Shown: one piece after another, positions 11,340-22,348 of the stretch
Position numbering within the stretch: position 1 is the first letter of the stretch
How the letters are laid out: every line of letters starts with the position of its first letter
Assembly (NCBI GenBank): GCA_002270565.1
Contig: NQMI01000206.1
Location: 1 to 56,997 of the forward strand
Source: Stenocarpella maydis
Lineage: Eukaryota > Ascomycota > Sordariomycetes > Diaporthales > Diaporthaceae
Reading direction: 5' to 3'
DNA: 56,997 bases
The notes under the pieces: generated by a model
The model's input: the letters and a program-made list of their open reading frames with translations, nothing else
Databases searched by the model: none
What the model was told of the DNA's origin: nothing
Translations under genes and position numbers: made by a program

Positions 11340-12457
11340 TGGTTCTACCCAGGCGGACCACGTACTATCATCTGGTGCGGTACATAGAAAACACCGCAAA
11401 AGCAACTTTGAAGATGGGAATCATTTGACTTTGTTATAGTACAGCTCTTGTCACCTGTGCAGTTCCCGAGCCAGACAGAGCGTGTTGTACAGGAGCATCG
11501 TGTTGATTTCTACCTCTTTTGTTGCAGTTTGCACTCAACAACTTTGCTGCCTAGGAGTAACTCGGACAAGTGGCTGTTTGGGGGAGTAAGTGACAAATCT
11601 CCTGTCATACGGCAAGGTTTATCTCAGAGAAGGCCACGTAGTCATTACTGCCTTCCAAGTAAGCTCAGGACGACGCTGGCTTGCATTTGCGTGATGCCTG
11701 CTCACTCCTGACATTTTGCTCGGTGCCTAGTGAATAGCTCGGACCAGATGCTACTTGTGTTGGTGATCAGATGCGTCACTAGGGGCACTAACGCTACGAG
11801 GGAAAATCTGTCCTTATGAGATGGATGAGGATAAAATCAAAGCAATCTTTCATCCATAGCCTGTGGGATGCAATTTATCAAACAAAAGCCCATTACCCTC
11901 GCTCCTGCTGACTGAAGGGCGATCCCTGTCTCAGTCGCACGAACGGACCTTCTGGTGAGCCGAGCACACGGCGCATGACGTACCTGGGGCTTATCGATTG
12001 CTGACGGCACAGGCGGGAAGGCAGGCGCTCCCCTCTCCCCCACGGTGCGCCAGATGATACACTACAGAAGTATCTTCATAGGTACCTAGGTAGCCCAGGT
12101 AAGGCTGCAGTCTATTGCGAGCTGACCACAAGGAAAATGAGACGATAGTATGGGCTCACTTACCTTCTTCCGGCAAGGTAGGACCGACAGGGGAAACAGC
12201 GCGCAAGGAACAGGAGAAAACGGCCTCAGGCGGCCCATAATTGTCCCCCGCGTTCCACGAGCTGCGCTTTGTCCCCGTGCCGCTGTTGCATGAGCCAGCC
12301 CCACGTCCCATGAGCGCAGCCAGTCGACGCGCCCCTCCATCCGCCTGGGGTACCCTTTAGAATCGCTGTCTACCTTCCACCTCCTCGACATCGACACACG
12401 CACCCTGCAGGCCAACAGCCCATACGCCCCCTTCACTGGCGTCCATGATCAGTGACC
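11340..12457. other. Intergenic region upstream of the TB2/DP1 gene
   Basis: No gene is supported. It contains a TACCTAGGTA palindrome (12084-12093) and, close to the next gene, a pyrimidine-rich leader. An upstream ATG at 12445 opens a frame of about 58 codons that overlaps the main start out of frame. Confidence 0.35.
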
Positions 12458-13644
12458 ATGTTCGACATATTCGCGAAACTCCTGTCGTCCATCACCTCCT
12501 TCCTCTTCCCCCTCTTCGCGTCATACAAGGCACTCAAGACCTCCGACCCGGCGCAGCTTACGCCATGGCTGATGTACTGGGTCGTGCTGGCATGCGCCCT
12601 TCTCGTTGAGAGCTGGACAGAGTGGTTCCTCGTCTGGTCCGTCCCCCTCGTGGCTAAAAGTCCCATCATGACAGGTTGAGAGGGCTCTAACAAGGGCTGC
12701 ACAGGATCCCACTCTACTCCTACATCCGCCTGCTCTTCCTCCTCTACCTCGTACTACCCCAGACCCAGGGCGCCCGCGTCATATACACGACCTACGTCCA
12801 CCCGTACCTAGAGGAAAATGAGACCCAGATCGAGGAGCTCATCGCGAACACCCACGACAAGATGAAGGCCGCCGGGATCGCCTACCTCAAGCGCGCCATC
12901 GAGGCTTTTAGGACACAAGTACTCGGGCTCCCGCCAAACCCGGCCGCCCAGCAAGCCGAGAGCTCCGTGCCAGCGTCGCAGCGCCCGCGCAGCTACACAC
13001 AGGCCCTGCTCGACAGGTTCCAGCTCCCGCAGGCCCAGTGGTCCGGTAACGCCGGCGGCAGCGGCACGACGGGGCAGGACTTCTACAACTTCCTCTCCAA
13101 CGCTGTCAACGCGGCCACGGCGGCCGTCATCGCCTCGGACAACGGAAGCAGCAACACGGCGGCGGCCCCTGAGGCGGCACCGCGGGGTCCCGGCGTCGGG
13201 GCGTTTCCCACGGGCGACCTGTCGGCATCCGGGACGCTCGTGCCACCCAACATCCAGGGCAACGCCGACAAGATGAGCTTCCTCGCAGCGCAGCGCGAGC
13301 GGCTCAATTACGTCCTCAGCGCGCTCGACCGCGAGGCCGCGCAGCTGAGCTCGGGGGCAGCGGCGGTCAGCGGGCAGGATGGCAGCCCCGAGGGCCTCCA
13401 CCCCGGCGGCGCCGGCGACATCAACAACAACAGGCCGACGACCTCGTCTAGCGGGAAGAGCACGGGCGGTCTGAGCAAGAGCCGTAGCGAGGTTGACTTT
13501 GAGAAGATCGAGGCCGAGAGCGGCGCCGAGGACAACAACACCCAGGACTCGGCACAGGCGACGCCAGCACCCTCTGGCGGCTCGTGGATGCCCTGGGCGT
13601 GGAGCGCGCCGTCGTCGGACGCTGCGAAGAACAAGTCTGAGTAG
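12458..13644 (+). CDS. TB2/DP1/HVA22 family ER-shaping membrane protein
   Basis: Two exons (12458-12636, 12705-13644) encode 372 residues. The N-terminal about 110 residues form the TB2/DP1/HVA22 (REEP/Yop1) domain: a first hydrophobic hairpin, the LTPWLMYWVVLA signature, then, across the intron, PLYSYIRLLFLLYLVLPQTQ and the start of the amphipathic helix (YVHPYLEENE). These proteins sit as hairpins in the ER membrane and help curve tubules. The intron is needed to join ..FLVW to IPLYSY; its donor is the weak GTCCGT and its acceptor CACAG. The remaining about 250 residues are a predicted cytosolic tail, rich in Ala, Ser, Gly, Pro and Gln, much longer than in Yop1 (about 180 residues in total), and end in an acidic, Ser-rich stretch. 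The main ATG overlaps an out-of-frame upstream ORF. Confidence 0.85.
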
Positions 13645-14193
13645 ATGGCTCTGTGTTATCGATTTTGTGGCGTTCTGTGGTTTTACCTCATTGTACAGGA
13701 AGAGAGATTCGTTCGGCCTTGCGATGTTGCATGATCATACGGTAGACTTAGCAAGGCAACCAACACATTGCAACTGCCGGGTCTCTGGCCCGAGGCTTGC
13801 TAGATGCTGACCGCGCCGGTGGCCATCCGCCCGATTTGACTGTTCCATCTCTAGAGGGGCGTTATATCGGTGGCCCCAGTCTATTGCTCCGCCACACTGT
13901 CTGTTTTGTACAAAGATGACCAGCCAGCTCCTATGCTCCGGCCTCTTGCGTCTCATCTCTTCCCGTGCTCGCTTTGTGTAGGGCATCCTTGGAAGATACA
14001 TCACGTTCTCCGAAGAGCCAACCTCCGGCATCCTCAGAGCAAATGTTGACGTGCAGGCAGGTCCTCCTCTCTTTCTCTCTCTCTCTATCTCTCTCTCTCT
14101 ATCTCTCTCTCTCTCTCTGCCCACGGTGCTCTTCCTCAAGGTCGCCAGCTCAGCCTAAACATCTCATATCCCAGCCTCCAAGACGTCCCTCAC
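13645..14193. other. Convergent intergenic region with a CT microsatellite
   Basis: It lies between the 3' ends of the TB2/DP1 gene and MGM101. An imperfect (CT)n tract, interrupted by TCTAT units, runs at about 14066-14118. No gene is seen. Confidence 0.5.
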
Positions 14194-15285
14194 TCAACTT
14201 CTCTTGTAAGGATAGCCTGGATCGTCACCCTTGCGGACCCAGGTCTGCCTCTTCTTCTTGGTAACGACGTGCTCGACCCAGATCTCCTGGGCCCACTTCT
14301 TCTTGAAGTCGCGGATGTAGCGCGGGTCCCACAGCTCCGAGGCGATGCCCAGATCCTTGCAGCAGCGCATCAGAGCGTTGGACTTGCACCCCTCGCCGGC
14401 GGTGGCGATGCCGTCGTCGGCGAAGTACTGGCACTCACCGCGGGCTTGTGCTATGAATCTGCGGGGTAGAAAGATGGGACGTCAGCTCTCGTGTCTGTAG
14501 ATTGGGGTTTCTTCTCCCCCCCCCCCGTGTTGCAGGAAGCTGATGAACTCGGGAGTGACCACCTACCGCCCGTGCACCAGCAGCGCGTACTCCCTCGTGA
14601 CGACCCTCTCGCCGACCATGAGCTCGCCTCGGGGCGCCATACCCCAGCCGCCGGGCCCGAACGCCTGGTTGAGTATGCGGCGGTACTTGATCTCGGGCAG
14701 GTAGATGATGCCGTCGGGCTTGATCTCGACGTCCTCAAAGGGGATGGGCTTCATGAGCACGGCGGCGACCTCGGGCGAGAAGGGGATGGTCGACAGCCCG
14801 TGGTAGGAGCTGGACCAGTCGATGCCGTTGTTGCCGCCGGCAAAGGCCGGGTCGCTGCTGCTGCCGCCGCCGCCGCCAGCCTGCTGGGAGAAGGCTGTCG
14901 CGGCCTCGGGGATGGCGCCGACGCCCTGGGGCCGCGAGTAGGGGGCGGACTGGACCGGGTTGATCTGGGACTCGGCGAAGGGCGTGTTGGCGTTCCTGTC
15001 GGCCGGGGAGTGTGAGGGGGGCTTCGCTGCCGATGATGGACTGGTGCTGCTGCTGCTGCTGCTGTTTGCCGCCGTCGTGCTGGTTGTCGCTGATCGCTTG
15101 TAGGGTGACTGGGGCGGTGGTGGCTTCGAGGCCGGGGCTGGCGTCGACCTCGTGTACGTGGTGGCGGCCCTGCGTGCCTCGAACGGCAGGGCCTGCGGGG
15201 GCTCTGCGGGTGCTCCTCCTAGGCGCAGGGCACGGCCTCGGTTGAGCCGGAGTGGGCGCATGGCCGATGATATTATTCGCGTCAT
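14194..15285 (-). CDS. MGM101: Mitochondrial genome maintenance protein MGM101
   Basis: Two exons (15285-14567, then 14458-14194) encode 327 residues. The core is a strong match to MGM101, the mitochondrial nucleoid protein with Rad52-like single-strand annealing activity needed for mtDNA repair and maintenance: [57 protein letters not shown] and [11 protein letters not shown]. The 108-base intron has donor GTAGGT and acceptor CGCAG and falls in the middle of this conserved domain. The first about 25 residues ([19 protein letters not shown]) are basic and hydroxylated with no acid, as in a mitochondrial presequence, which is why I start at 15285 and not at the upstream in-frame ATG at 15513. 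A low-complexity Ser/Pro/Ala/Gly linker (about 40-140), including a Ser run coded by a CTG-complement repeat near 15046-15065, separates presequence and core. Confidence 0.92.
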
Positions 15286-15795
15286 GGCGGATGGGTCCTG
15301 TGGTGCAGAGGCAGAGGCTGTGGCCCTGCCTGTGTGCGGGACTGGGGAGGTTTGGCGCAAAAAGTAGGAGATGGATTGGGGAGAGGTCAAGTGGACGCGA
15401 CATGGGAGAGCTTGGACGCTAAAAAACAGTACCATCAGGTTCCCTAACAACTCCGTTACTTCACAACAGTGCTCTAAAGCCCTCACATATATAACACCAG
15501 TACCCTGAGACATATGATGGATTTCATAAGACAGGAGCTAAACTGCCTTTAATATATTGTCCGAGAGATATGCTGTTTTTAATTGTGTTGTTGTTAGGGC
15601 TCCGTTTCGCAGCAGTGGTTCTGAGGTCCTGCATTCAGTGAAGGTGCTTCCCATTTGCGTGTGGTTTTTGCTCCGTCTTGCACGCTCTGGCGGGAATGAC
15701 TAGGGCCAGTGGCGAGCAGATATGATGTTGTGAGAGGAGATGGTATTGCTTGCTTGAATCTGGTTGCGATCTAGTGAGCTGGCCTGCGCCTAAAT
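15286..15795. other. Intergenic region MGM101 / COA4
   Basis: It holds the MGM101 promoter and the COA4 3' region, both genes being on the minus strand. No further gene is seen. Confidence 0.4.
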
Positions 15796-16376
15796 CTACC
15801 TGGCAGGCTTGTCCGCGTCCTGTGTTGAGGTCCTCTGGTCGTTGCCGTGGGCTTTCCAGCATCGTTTAAACGTCTCCATCTGAAGCAGTTCATTACGTGC
15901 CGCCAGGTCAGCAAACAGTCTCTTCCCCACGAGAGATATCAGACCGGAAACTTGCCTCGTCTTTGCATTGCCTCCAGTCCTTCTTCTCAAAGTAGCACTC
16001 GGTCATTTTCATGTTCTCCTCTGCCAATTGGTCCATCTGCGTCAGTCTCACAGGCCAAGATGCAAACATGGTCCTCCGGCATTCTCTTCCGAGTGGGACT
16101 GGTTGTGATTACCTGCACAGCCAGTGCTGAAGATGCGCTTGTCCCTGCAGAAAGCCTAAATTTAGTGGATTTTGTAAAGCAGCCGTGAGAGAGAAGCGCG
16201 AGACTCCAGAGGTCCGGCTGGGTGACTGACGCCTAGGCCTCGGTCTGAAGAAATGCCTCAGCAGGCCTCGGGAAAACACAGAGCTGGACTCACCACTCAT
16301 CTGGCTCATCGTCTTCCTCCACCGGCTGCTCGGCGGCAGCAGCCCTGGCCTCTTCTTTTGACGTGTTGCTGCCCAT
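15796..16376 (-). CDS. COA4: Cytochrome c oxidase assembly factor 4 (twin CX9C protein)
   Basis: Four small exons (16376-16294, 16144-16113, 16020-15956, 15879-15796) encode 87 residues. Four cysteines are each separated by nine residues, giving the twin CX9C fold of intermembrane-space proteins imported by Mia40. The surrounding residues (DEWDKRIFSTGCAEEN, KKDWRQCK, FKRCW) match the Coa4/CHCHD8/Cmc3 group rather than Cox17, Cox19 or Cmc1. Coa4 supports complex IV assembly. An acidic N-terminal tail (EEDDEPDEW) precedes the domain. Splice sites: GTGAGT/CTGCAG, GTAATC/GGCAG, and for intron 3 a GC-AG pair (GCAAGT/TTCAG). All junctions preserve the frame and the Cys spacing. It is divergent from BPL1, the starts being only 166 bases apart. 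Confidence 0.88.
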
Positions 16377-16542
16377 CCTGGAGTCGGGGGTGTGTTGTTG
16401 TGCTGGAAGAGGAATCGCGCCTCGATTTTTGGTGGTGGTGCCATAGTCGGAGACCCATTCCTCTACAGTCACATCAGTCACCAAGTACAGTAGATCGGCC
16501 ACTCGCTCACCTTACTTAGTTCAACCAGAATCAGAACCGGCC
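16377..16542. promoter_or_regulatory. Bidirectional promoter, COA4 / BPL1
   Basis: Only 166 bases separate the ATGs of two divergently read genes, so both 5' UTRs and promoters are packed here. No TATA box is evident. Confidence 0.6.
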
Positions 16543-18752
16543 ATGGCACCACAACGGAAATTGAACGTCCTGGTCTACACAGGTCCGCAGCCCACACCTT
16601 GCCTCCCCGTGCCGTCATAGCCTCCTCCGCCATCGTCTCAGAACTGACATGTCCTCCAGGCACTGGCACCACCGTCGCCTCGGTCAGGCAGTGCATCTAC
16701 ACTCTGCGCCGCCTGCTCTCACCCAACTATGCAGTCATCGCCCTGACCGAGTCTGCCCTCCTCAAGGAGCCCTGGCCGCCTACCGCAGCCCTCCTCGTAA
16801 TCCCTGGCGGCGCAGACCTGGGTTACTGCCGGGTTCTCAATGGCGCTGGCAACCGCATCATCGCCGACTTCGTCCGTCGCCTCGGCGGTGCCTACCTCGG
16901 CTTCTGCGCCGGCGGCTACTACGGCAGCGCCCGCTGCGAGTTCGAGGTTGGCCACCCGGACCGGGCCATGGAGGTCGTCGGGAGCCGGGAGCTCAGGTTC
17001 TTCCCGGGCACGTGCAGGGGTGGCGCCCTCAGGGGCTTCAGGTACGCAAGTGAGAGCGGCGCGAGGTCCGTCAGGCTCAGTGCCCACAAGGATGCCCTGG
17101 CTGGCGCAGGCGAGTCGCCAGAGACCTTTCGGTCGTACTATAACGGCGGCGGCGTGTTTGTCGATGCCGCAAGATTGAAGGACGAGGGCGTGGAGGTCTT
17201 GGCTTCCTTCGAGGACGAGCTGGACGTGGACGGGGGCACAGGGAAGGCTGCTGTGGTCTATCGCAAGGTCGGGAACGGAGGCATCGTCCTGACTGGTCCT
17301 CACCCGGAGTTCGCAGCGGCCAACCTCGAACCGCACCCCGACATCGAGGGCTATGATGACTTGATCAAATCCATAGCGGAGGATCACACACCCCGGACAA
17401 GCTTTCTCAGGGCTTGTCTGACCAAGCTTGGCCTCGAGGTCAGCCACGAGGGTTCGTCAGTGCCGTCCCTTTCCAAACTGCACCTTTCGGCCCTAGATCC
17501 CCAGGATGCAGGTGGCCTCATCACCTCCCTCGGCGATTTCATCACCAAAGACGAGAACAACGAGGAATTCATCAACGATAGCAATGACTCCTTCCGTATT
17601 GAGCACCCAGACTCACGTTGGTCTGTCAGTGACCTCCGTGACGCACTCCAAACAGCCCACATCGCCGGCAAGGACGCCGGCGCAGCCAAATACGACCCTG
17701 CCAGGGCAACTGGGATCGACGGCAACGTCGACTACAACAAGGTGCTCAAGACCATCGTCCCGCACGATTCCTCCTGGCCAGAACCCAAGGAGACGCCATA
17801 CTTCAACCACCACGATTACTACGCCTCGCTGAAGGAATTCCGGCGGCGAGAGACCGAGTCGTACGAGTGGGGCGACGCCTTCATGTACGGCGAGGTCGTC
17901 ACCAGCACAAACACACTGCTCGAGAAGAACCCAAAACTCCTCTCCAGGCTGCCGACGGGCTTCACCCTGGCGGCGACGACGCAGATCGCGGGCCGCGGGC
18001 GCGGCACCAACGTGTGGATTGCCCCGCCGGGCTGCATGATCTTCTCGACCGTCATCAATCACCCGGCGCACATCAGCGCCAACCGGCCCGTGGTTTTCAT
18101 CCAGTACCTCGCGGCCATCGCCATCGCCGAGGCGGTCCGCAGCTACGACGGGAACGCAAACGGCCAGTACTCCGACCTCCCCGTCAAGCTGAAGTGGCCC
18201 AACGACATCTACGCGCAGGACCCGGCCGACCCGCACCGCACCACCGGCAGCTGGCCCGGCGGGAAAGACGAACTGAAGCCCAACTACGTCAAGATCGGCG
18301 GAATCCTGACCAACTGCGCGTACAGCAACGGCAACTACCAGATGGTGGTCGGCATCGGCATCAACACCACCAACGGCAAGCCAACCACCTCGCTCGACCA
18401 CGTCCTTGCCGCCTTCTCCCAGCGGCACAACCTGCCGCCCTTCCGCATCGAGCGGCTGCTCGCCCGCATCGTCACCCGGCTCGAGACCCTCTACCGCGAG
18501 TTTGTGCGCGCCGGTTTCACGCGGGACATGGAGGAGAGGTACTACGGCGCGTGGCTGCACTCGGGCCAGGAGGTCACGCTCGAGGCCGAGGGCGGGGCGC
18601 GGGCCAGGGTCGTGGGCATCACGAGGGACTGGGGCCTGCTGAAGGCGCAGGAGGTTGGACCTGACGGGAGGGTCACCGGGCGGGTGTGGGCGCTGCAGAG
18701 TGATGAGAACAGCTTTGACTTCTGGAAGGGCTTGGTGAAGAGGAAAACGTAG
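16543..18752 (+). CDS. BPL1: Biotin-protein ligase (holocarboxylase synthetase)
   Basis: Two exons (16543-16582, 16660-18752) encode 710 residues. The enzyme activates biotin as biotinyl-5'-AMP and attaches it to lysines of carboxylases. The N-terminal half is the glutamine-amidotransferase-like BPL_N domain (LNVLVYTGTGTT at the start, and FCAGGYYG around Cys96). The C-terminal catalytic domain shows the biotin/AMP loop GRGRGTNVW (about 458-466), LKWPNDIY (524-531) and KIGGILTN (558-565), followed by the small BPL_C domain. The short first exon is required to supply the conserved LNVLVY strand; the intron (77 bases) has an unusual donor, GTCCGC, and acceptor CTCCAG. Without it the frame would start at a poorer, non-homologous leader. 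Length is as expected for fungal BPL1. Confidence 0.93.
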
Positions 18753-19295
18753 CTCTGTGTACAGGCATTGCCAATGAAAAGTAATGTGCTTCTGGGGGGA
18801 TCGGAGGCCGGATCTACGACGTGAATCCGTTGCAGAATGTCGCCGTGTGTTGCAGCGGTTCAATGTTGGCATGCAACCAACTGTGCCTGTAAACTGCCAC
18901 CTTGCTTTACGGAAAGTAGCCCCAACGCAGTTGACACAAGAAACGCATCAGGCGATCCCAGCTCCTGATTGAAGAATATTGTTTGCATCGGCCGTGCTAC
19001 TCCAATGCACTTACCATGACGTTGCTTGCCTGTAAGTGCAAATTGGGCAGTGCAGTGATGTGCCCGCCCGACACAACAATCCCAAAGCATGTGGGCGATC
19101 TTGACGTCGTAACGGAAGAAGCTATGAACGGCTGGAGAGAACTGCCGATGCCAAACAGGAACAACGGAATTTATTGATATTGCTATCATATACTGCCCGC
19201 ACTCATTTAGCCAGAACACTTACCCCGAGCAGTGCAATGAAAAGCTACGGAGGAGGCAAGGCAGAGTATAAATTGACCGATGGCATTAGTCTGAT

Positions 19296-19337
<42 letters not shown>

Positions 19338-19427
19338 AAACCCAGTGATGAAATCCCAGGAACGTTCTGCCATACCTTGGATAGGAGCACCTTCGGATTC
19401 TTAGTAATAACTCAAACTCCTATCACG
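18753..19427. other. Intergenic region upstream of the DUF8021 gene
   Basis: No gene is seen. A TATAAA box (19267-19272) lies about 155 bases before the next start, followed by a 40-base T tract. Confidence 0.45.
19297..19336. repeat. 40-base poly-T tract
   Basis: An uninterrupted run of T lies between the TATA box and the ATG of the DUF8021 gene, thus probably at or near its transcription start or in its 5' leader. Confidence 0.95.
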
Positions 19428-20216
19428 ATGACTCGGTCTTGTCTTCCCGCCGCGGCTCTGCTTCTCGGTGCCATTGGGTCTACTTCGGCTGCCTGCGACC
19501 GTGCCAGTCTGCAGAATGTTACGAATAGTTACATAGCAGCGCAGTCATCGGGTTCTCTTGGTCCGATAGCTGGCCTCATAAATGGCACAAACTACAGGGA
19601 GAACTTCAAGGCCGCCACCATATCAAGCGGCATCCTCAGCCAGGCTCTAAAGATCGACCACAACCGCACCACGCTCGATACATCTCAATGCGCCTCGTAT
19701 ACTGAGCTGATCGTCGCCAGCTCGGCACACCCTTACGTCATCGGCACTCAGCTGTACCTGTCCAACTCCACCGCCGCTTCGCGGACCATTTCCAAGATCG
19801 ACACTCTCGTTACAGACCAGGGCGACTGGCTCTTCAACGCCACGGGCACGCTGTACTGGGCTTCGCGGGAGAACTGGGGGCCTATTCCGGCTGACAAGCG
19901 AGACACTAGGAAGACCATCCAGGCAGCCGCTGACGCGTACCTCGACTACTTCAGGGACAAGAGCGTGGTCGTCCCGTGGGGGACTCCATGTGCCAGGCTG
20001 GAGGGCGGCATGTACACCGGAAAAGGGGCTGCCACCGACTCTTGCAATGTCGGCGTTCCAAACAATATTAGCTTGACGGACAGGAGATACATCATCGACG
20101 AGGAGCTGGGAGAGGTGGATGTTTTTCTGAGCTTCGTATCGAGCCCAGACAGTCATGAGTTCCGGGTTGAAGGGGGAAAGCTGAGATTCGTGCACACTTT
20201 GACTGTGATGCAGTGA
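19428..20216 (+). CDS. Secreted DUF8021-family protein
   Basis: An intronless gene for 262 residues. The first about 20 residues (MTRSCLPAAALLLGAIGSTS-A) are a signal peptide; the mature protein begins with ACDRASLQN, and several NxS/T sites (for example NVT, NGT, NRT, NST, NAT) indicate glycosylation. The body (NFKAATISSGILSQ, KIDHNRTTLDT, HPYVIGTQLYL, and a final strand RFVHTLTVMQ) fits the fungal DUF8021 family, a SnoaL-like cone fold with no established role. I chose the ATG at 19428 because the 31 upstream codons of the frame do not look like coding sequence and would bury the signal peptide. Its function is unknown. Confidence 0.8.
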   Translation: MTRSCLPAAALLLGAIGSTSAACDRASLQNVTNSYIAAQSSGSLGPIAGLINGTNYRENFKAATISSGILSQALKIDHNRTTLDTSQCASYTELIVASSAHPYVIGTQLYLSNSTAASRTISKIDTLVTDQGDWLFNATGTLYWASRENWGPIPADKRDTRKTIQAAADAYLDYFRDKSVVVPWGTPCARLEGGMYTGKGAATDSCNVGVPNNISLTDRRYIIDEELGEVDVFLSFVSSPDSHEFRVEGGKLRFVHTLTVMQ

Positions 20217-21309
20217 ATTGGAGTCTGTGTTCTCTGCCCGAGCGTTTAGAAGAAGGACCGGAAGAAAACAAATTGCCAACAGAGAAAACTTGAGACAGAA
20301 GTCAGACGTCTATTTGAGAGGGCCGATACTCAATCCGAAAAATGCAGGTATGAAGTCAATTGTGCGTGCAGGCAGGCCCAGTTTTCATTTGAGACACTTG
20401 GGCGCGGCCATCGCCCCCCACCTAGCCTTTTAAGACTGCCCACCGAATATAAGCAATCAAGAATGTATCTTGCTATGAATTCTTATACCTGTCTGATTTA
20501 AAGCTTTAAACTAGCCCCTCATAAAGCCCTATTATACTATAAGGCTTAAAGTTAAGGTTCTTTTAAGTTTTTATTTAAGCTTAGAAACAAGGATTAAAAC
20601 GTATAACTGTAAGAAAGTTAATTAGAATTAGAAGCGCTAGCAAGATAGGGACCACCTATGTTAGATTCCCCCCCCCCCCCNCCCCCATATTTACGAGGTA
20701 CTTACCTAGGTAGAAATCCTAGTAATCTCCATAAAAAATCTCATACTGGGTAGGTGGAAGTTAAAAGGTATGTGCGCGGGTAATGTCCGCTTACACATTC
20801 CACAAAGTTGTGCTCCTAGTCACAGGAGAAGCAATAGTGAATAAATCTTATTGCTACTGGGCCTACTTTAGGTTGTGCTTAAGGCTTGAGGTCTTTGGCT
20901 CATATAAGGCGTTGTGCGCTTTTGTGGCCATGGACTGTGGCAAAGTGCCGCAATATATCAAACATTCCGGCTCCAATGCCATCACCCAATGTAGCACACC
21001 TGCGTTTGACCAAGCCATATTCATCATGTCTAGGTATACTGCAAGCTGGCTTCGAGATAACTCATCTTCCCGGAGCATTGACCACGGAGCGGTATCATAT
21101 TAAACAATGAAGTCAAGTAATTCTTAACCCAACGCCCTTTCAGACTCGGAGTGCCGCCAAGTAGCGCACCTTGAGATTTGTGCCGTTGATGTACGACGGC
21201 TGGTGGGCGAGTGCTGCACGAATGGCCTTTTGGGTAACGGGTAGCGATGAAGGCCCCTCCTTGAGGGATGCCCAGTGCAAGGCCGTCATTGGACTGTTCG
21301 TGAGCAAGC
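20217..21309. other. Intergenic region with an AT-rich relic
   Basis: No gene is supported. About 20470-20640 is AT-rich and resembles degraded repeat DNA. A C-run at about 20668-20686 contains an undetermined base (N at 20681). A TACCTAGGTA palindrome lies at 20703-20712. Confidence 0.4.
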
Positions 21310-22113
21310 TTATGCCATCTCTCCCAGCAATGCACCTATCTTGGCCGCCATAGCTTGCGCCCCGGCAACCGTTATATTGGACGTTGGTGGCTGCCACCCA
21401 AGCTCAATAGGCAGCCTCTCCTTCTCAAACAAGTACTTGATGAGAGTGGCATTTGCATTGCCTTCAACCGGGTCTCCAAAAGCAGACAGGATCAACGAGT
21501 ACTCCATTAGCGAGGTCGTCTGGGCAGAGACAGCATCAAACTCAGGGTTGGTGGCTGCGCCATACTTGAAACGGGCTGTTCTCTCGGCTGCTGCTACAGA
21601 AAACTAATTTTCCAGAGCCATTAGCACACAAGCAAGAATGTCTTGTTGAGAGAATCGACTCACAGTGATGATGTCATTGTCTCCCCAGTTTTCCAGAGTC
21701 CGCCCCCATGCCTGCTCATTGAAGGAGAGGTTGTCGCCCCAGAAAGAGTCATTTCTCGACAGTGAACCATCGTGCTCCAGGACGTGCGGAACGTGCTGCT
21801 TGAGATCATCCAAGTTGAATGTGGATGGGTTGCCCGTTGTTGACGTCTTAAAGGCCAGGCTCCCAAACAGCTTTGTGGCGTCGGGAGCCACAGTGAAGCC
21901 CTTATACGCTGCGTTGATGAGAACCTCAATGGTAATTCCCTTGCCATCGCGAGGCAGGATGCCGTGATTCGCCAGTGCGTTGAGCCCTGGGCATGGTGCC
22001 CGGCTGTCTGTGTCTGTAGGCGGTTTAAACGGGTGTGTCGCCTCATCCAAAGCAGAACTGAAGGGGATCAGTGCAGCTGCTGTGGTCAGGAACAATAACT
22101 TGAACGAAGGCAT
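21310..22113 (-). CDS. Secreted chloroperoxidase / short unspecific peroxygenase
   Basis: Two exons (22113-21664, 21603-21310) encode 247 residues of the heme-thiolate peroxidase family, which halogenates or oxygenates substrates with hydrogen peroxide outside the cell. Signal peptide at 1-21. The PCP motif (residues 40-42; Cys41 is the proximal heme ligand) is followed by GLNALANHG, and EHDGSLSRND (113-122) supplies the metal/propionate-site residues. The intron is 60 bases (GTGAGT, AATTAG). The second exon adds FSVAAAERTARFKYGAATNP and the C-terminal helices. The length suits the short (group I) peroxygenases. The promoter contains a 101-base tandem duplication. Substrate cannot be inferred. 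Confidence 0.88.
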
Positions 22114-22146
22114 ACTGGTATTAGTTGGCTCTGGCAATGAGTAAGA

Positions 22147-22348
22147 GGCTGGAAATAGGAATAAAATAGCGAATGTTTGGATAATAGTGACGAAGATCAG
22201 AACTGAGTCAAAGTGACGGAGAAGCTGTCGTCTTATATCTTTGCATAGGCTGGAAACAAGAGTGAAGTAGTAGCGAATGTCTGGTGAGTGATGATGATTA
22301 GAATTAAACCAAAGTGACCAAGAAGCTGCGATCTTATACCTTTCGACA
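22147..22348. repeat. Imperfect 101-base tandem duplication in the chloroperoxidase promoter
   Basis: Two adjacent copies (22147-22247 and 22248-22348) share GGCTGGAAA, TAGCGAATGT, CAAAGTGAC, AAGCTG and TCTTATA in the same order with many substitutions. On the minus strand each copy offers a TATAAGA-like core element; the nearer one (about 22233-22238) lies about 120 bases before the ATG. Confidence 0.75.

Noticed and set aside
17613..18872. 419-codon open frame on the minus strand
   Set aside because: It is the antisense shadow of BPL1, whose GC-rich codons suppress stops; the plus-strand product has clear family motifs.
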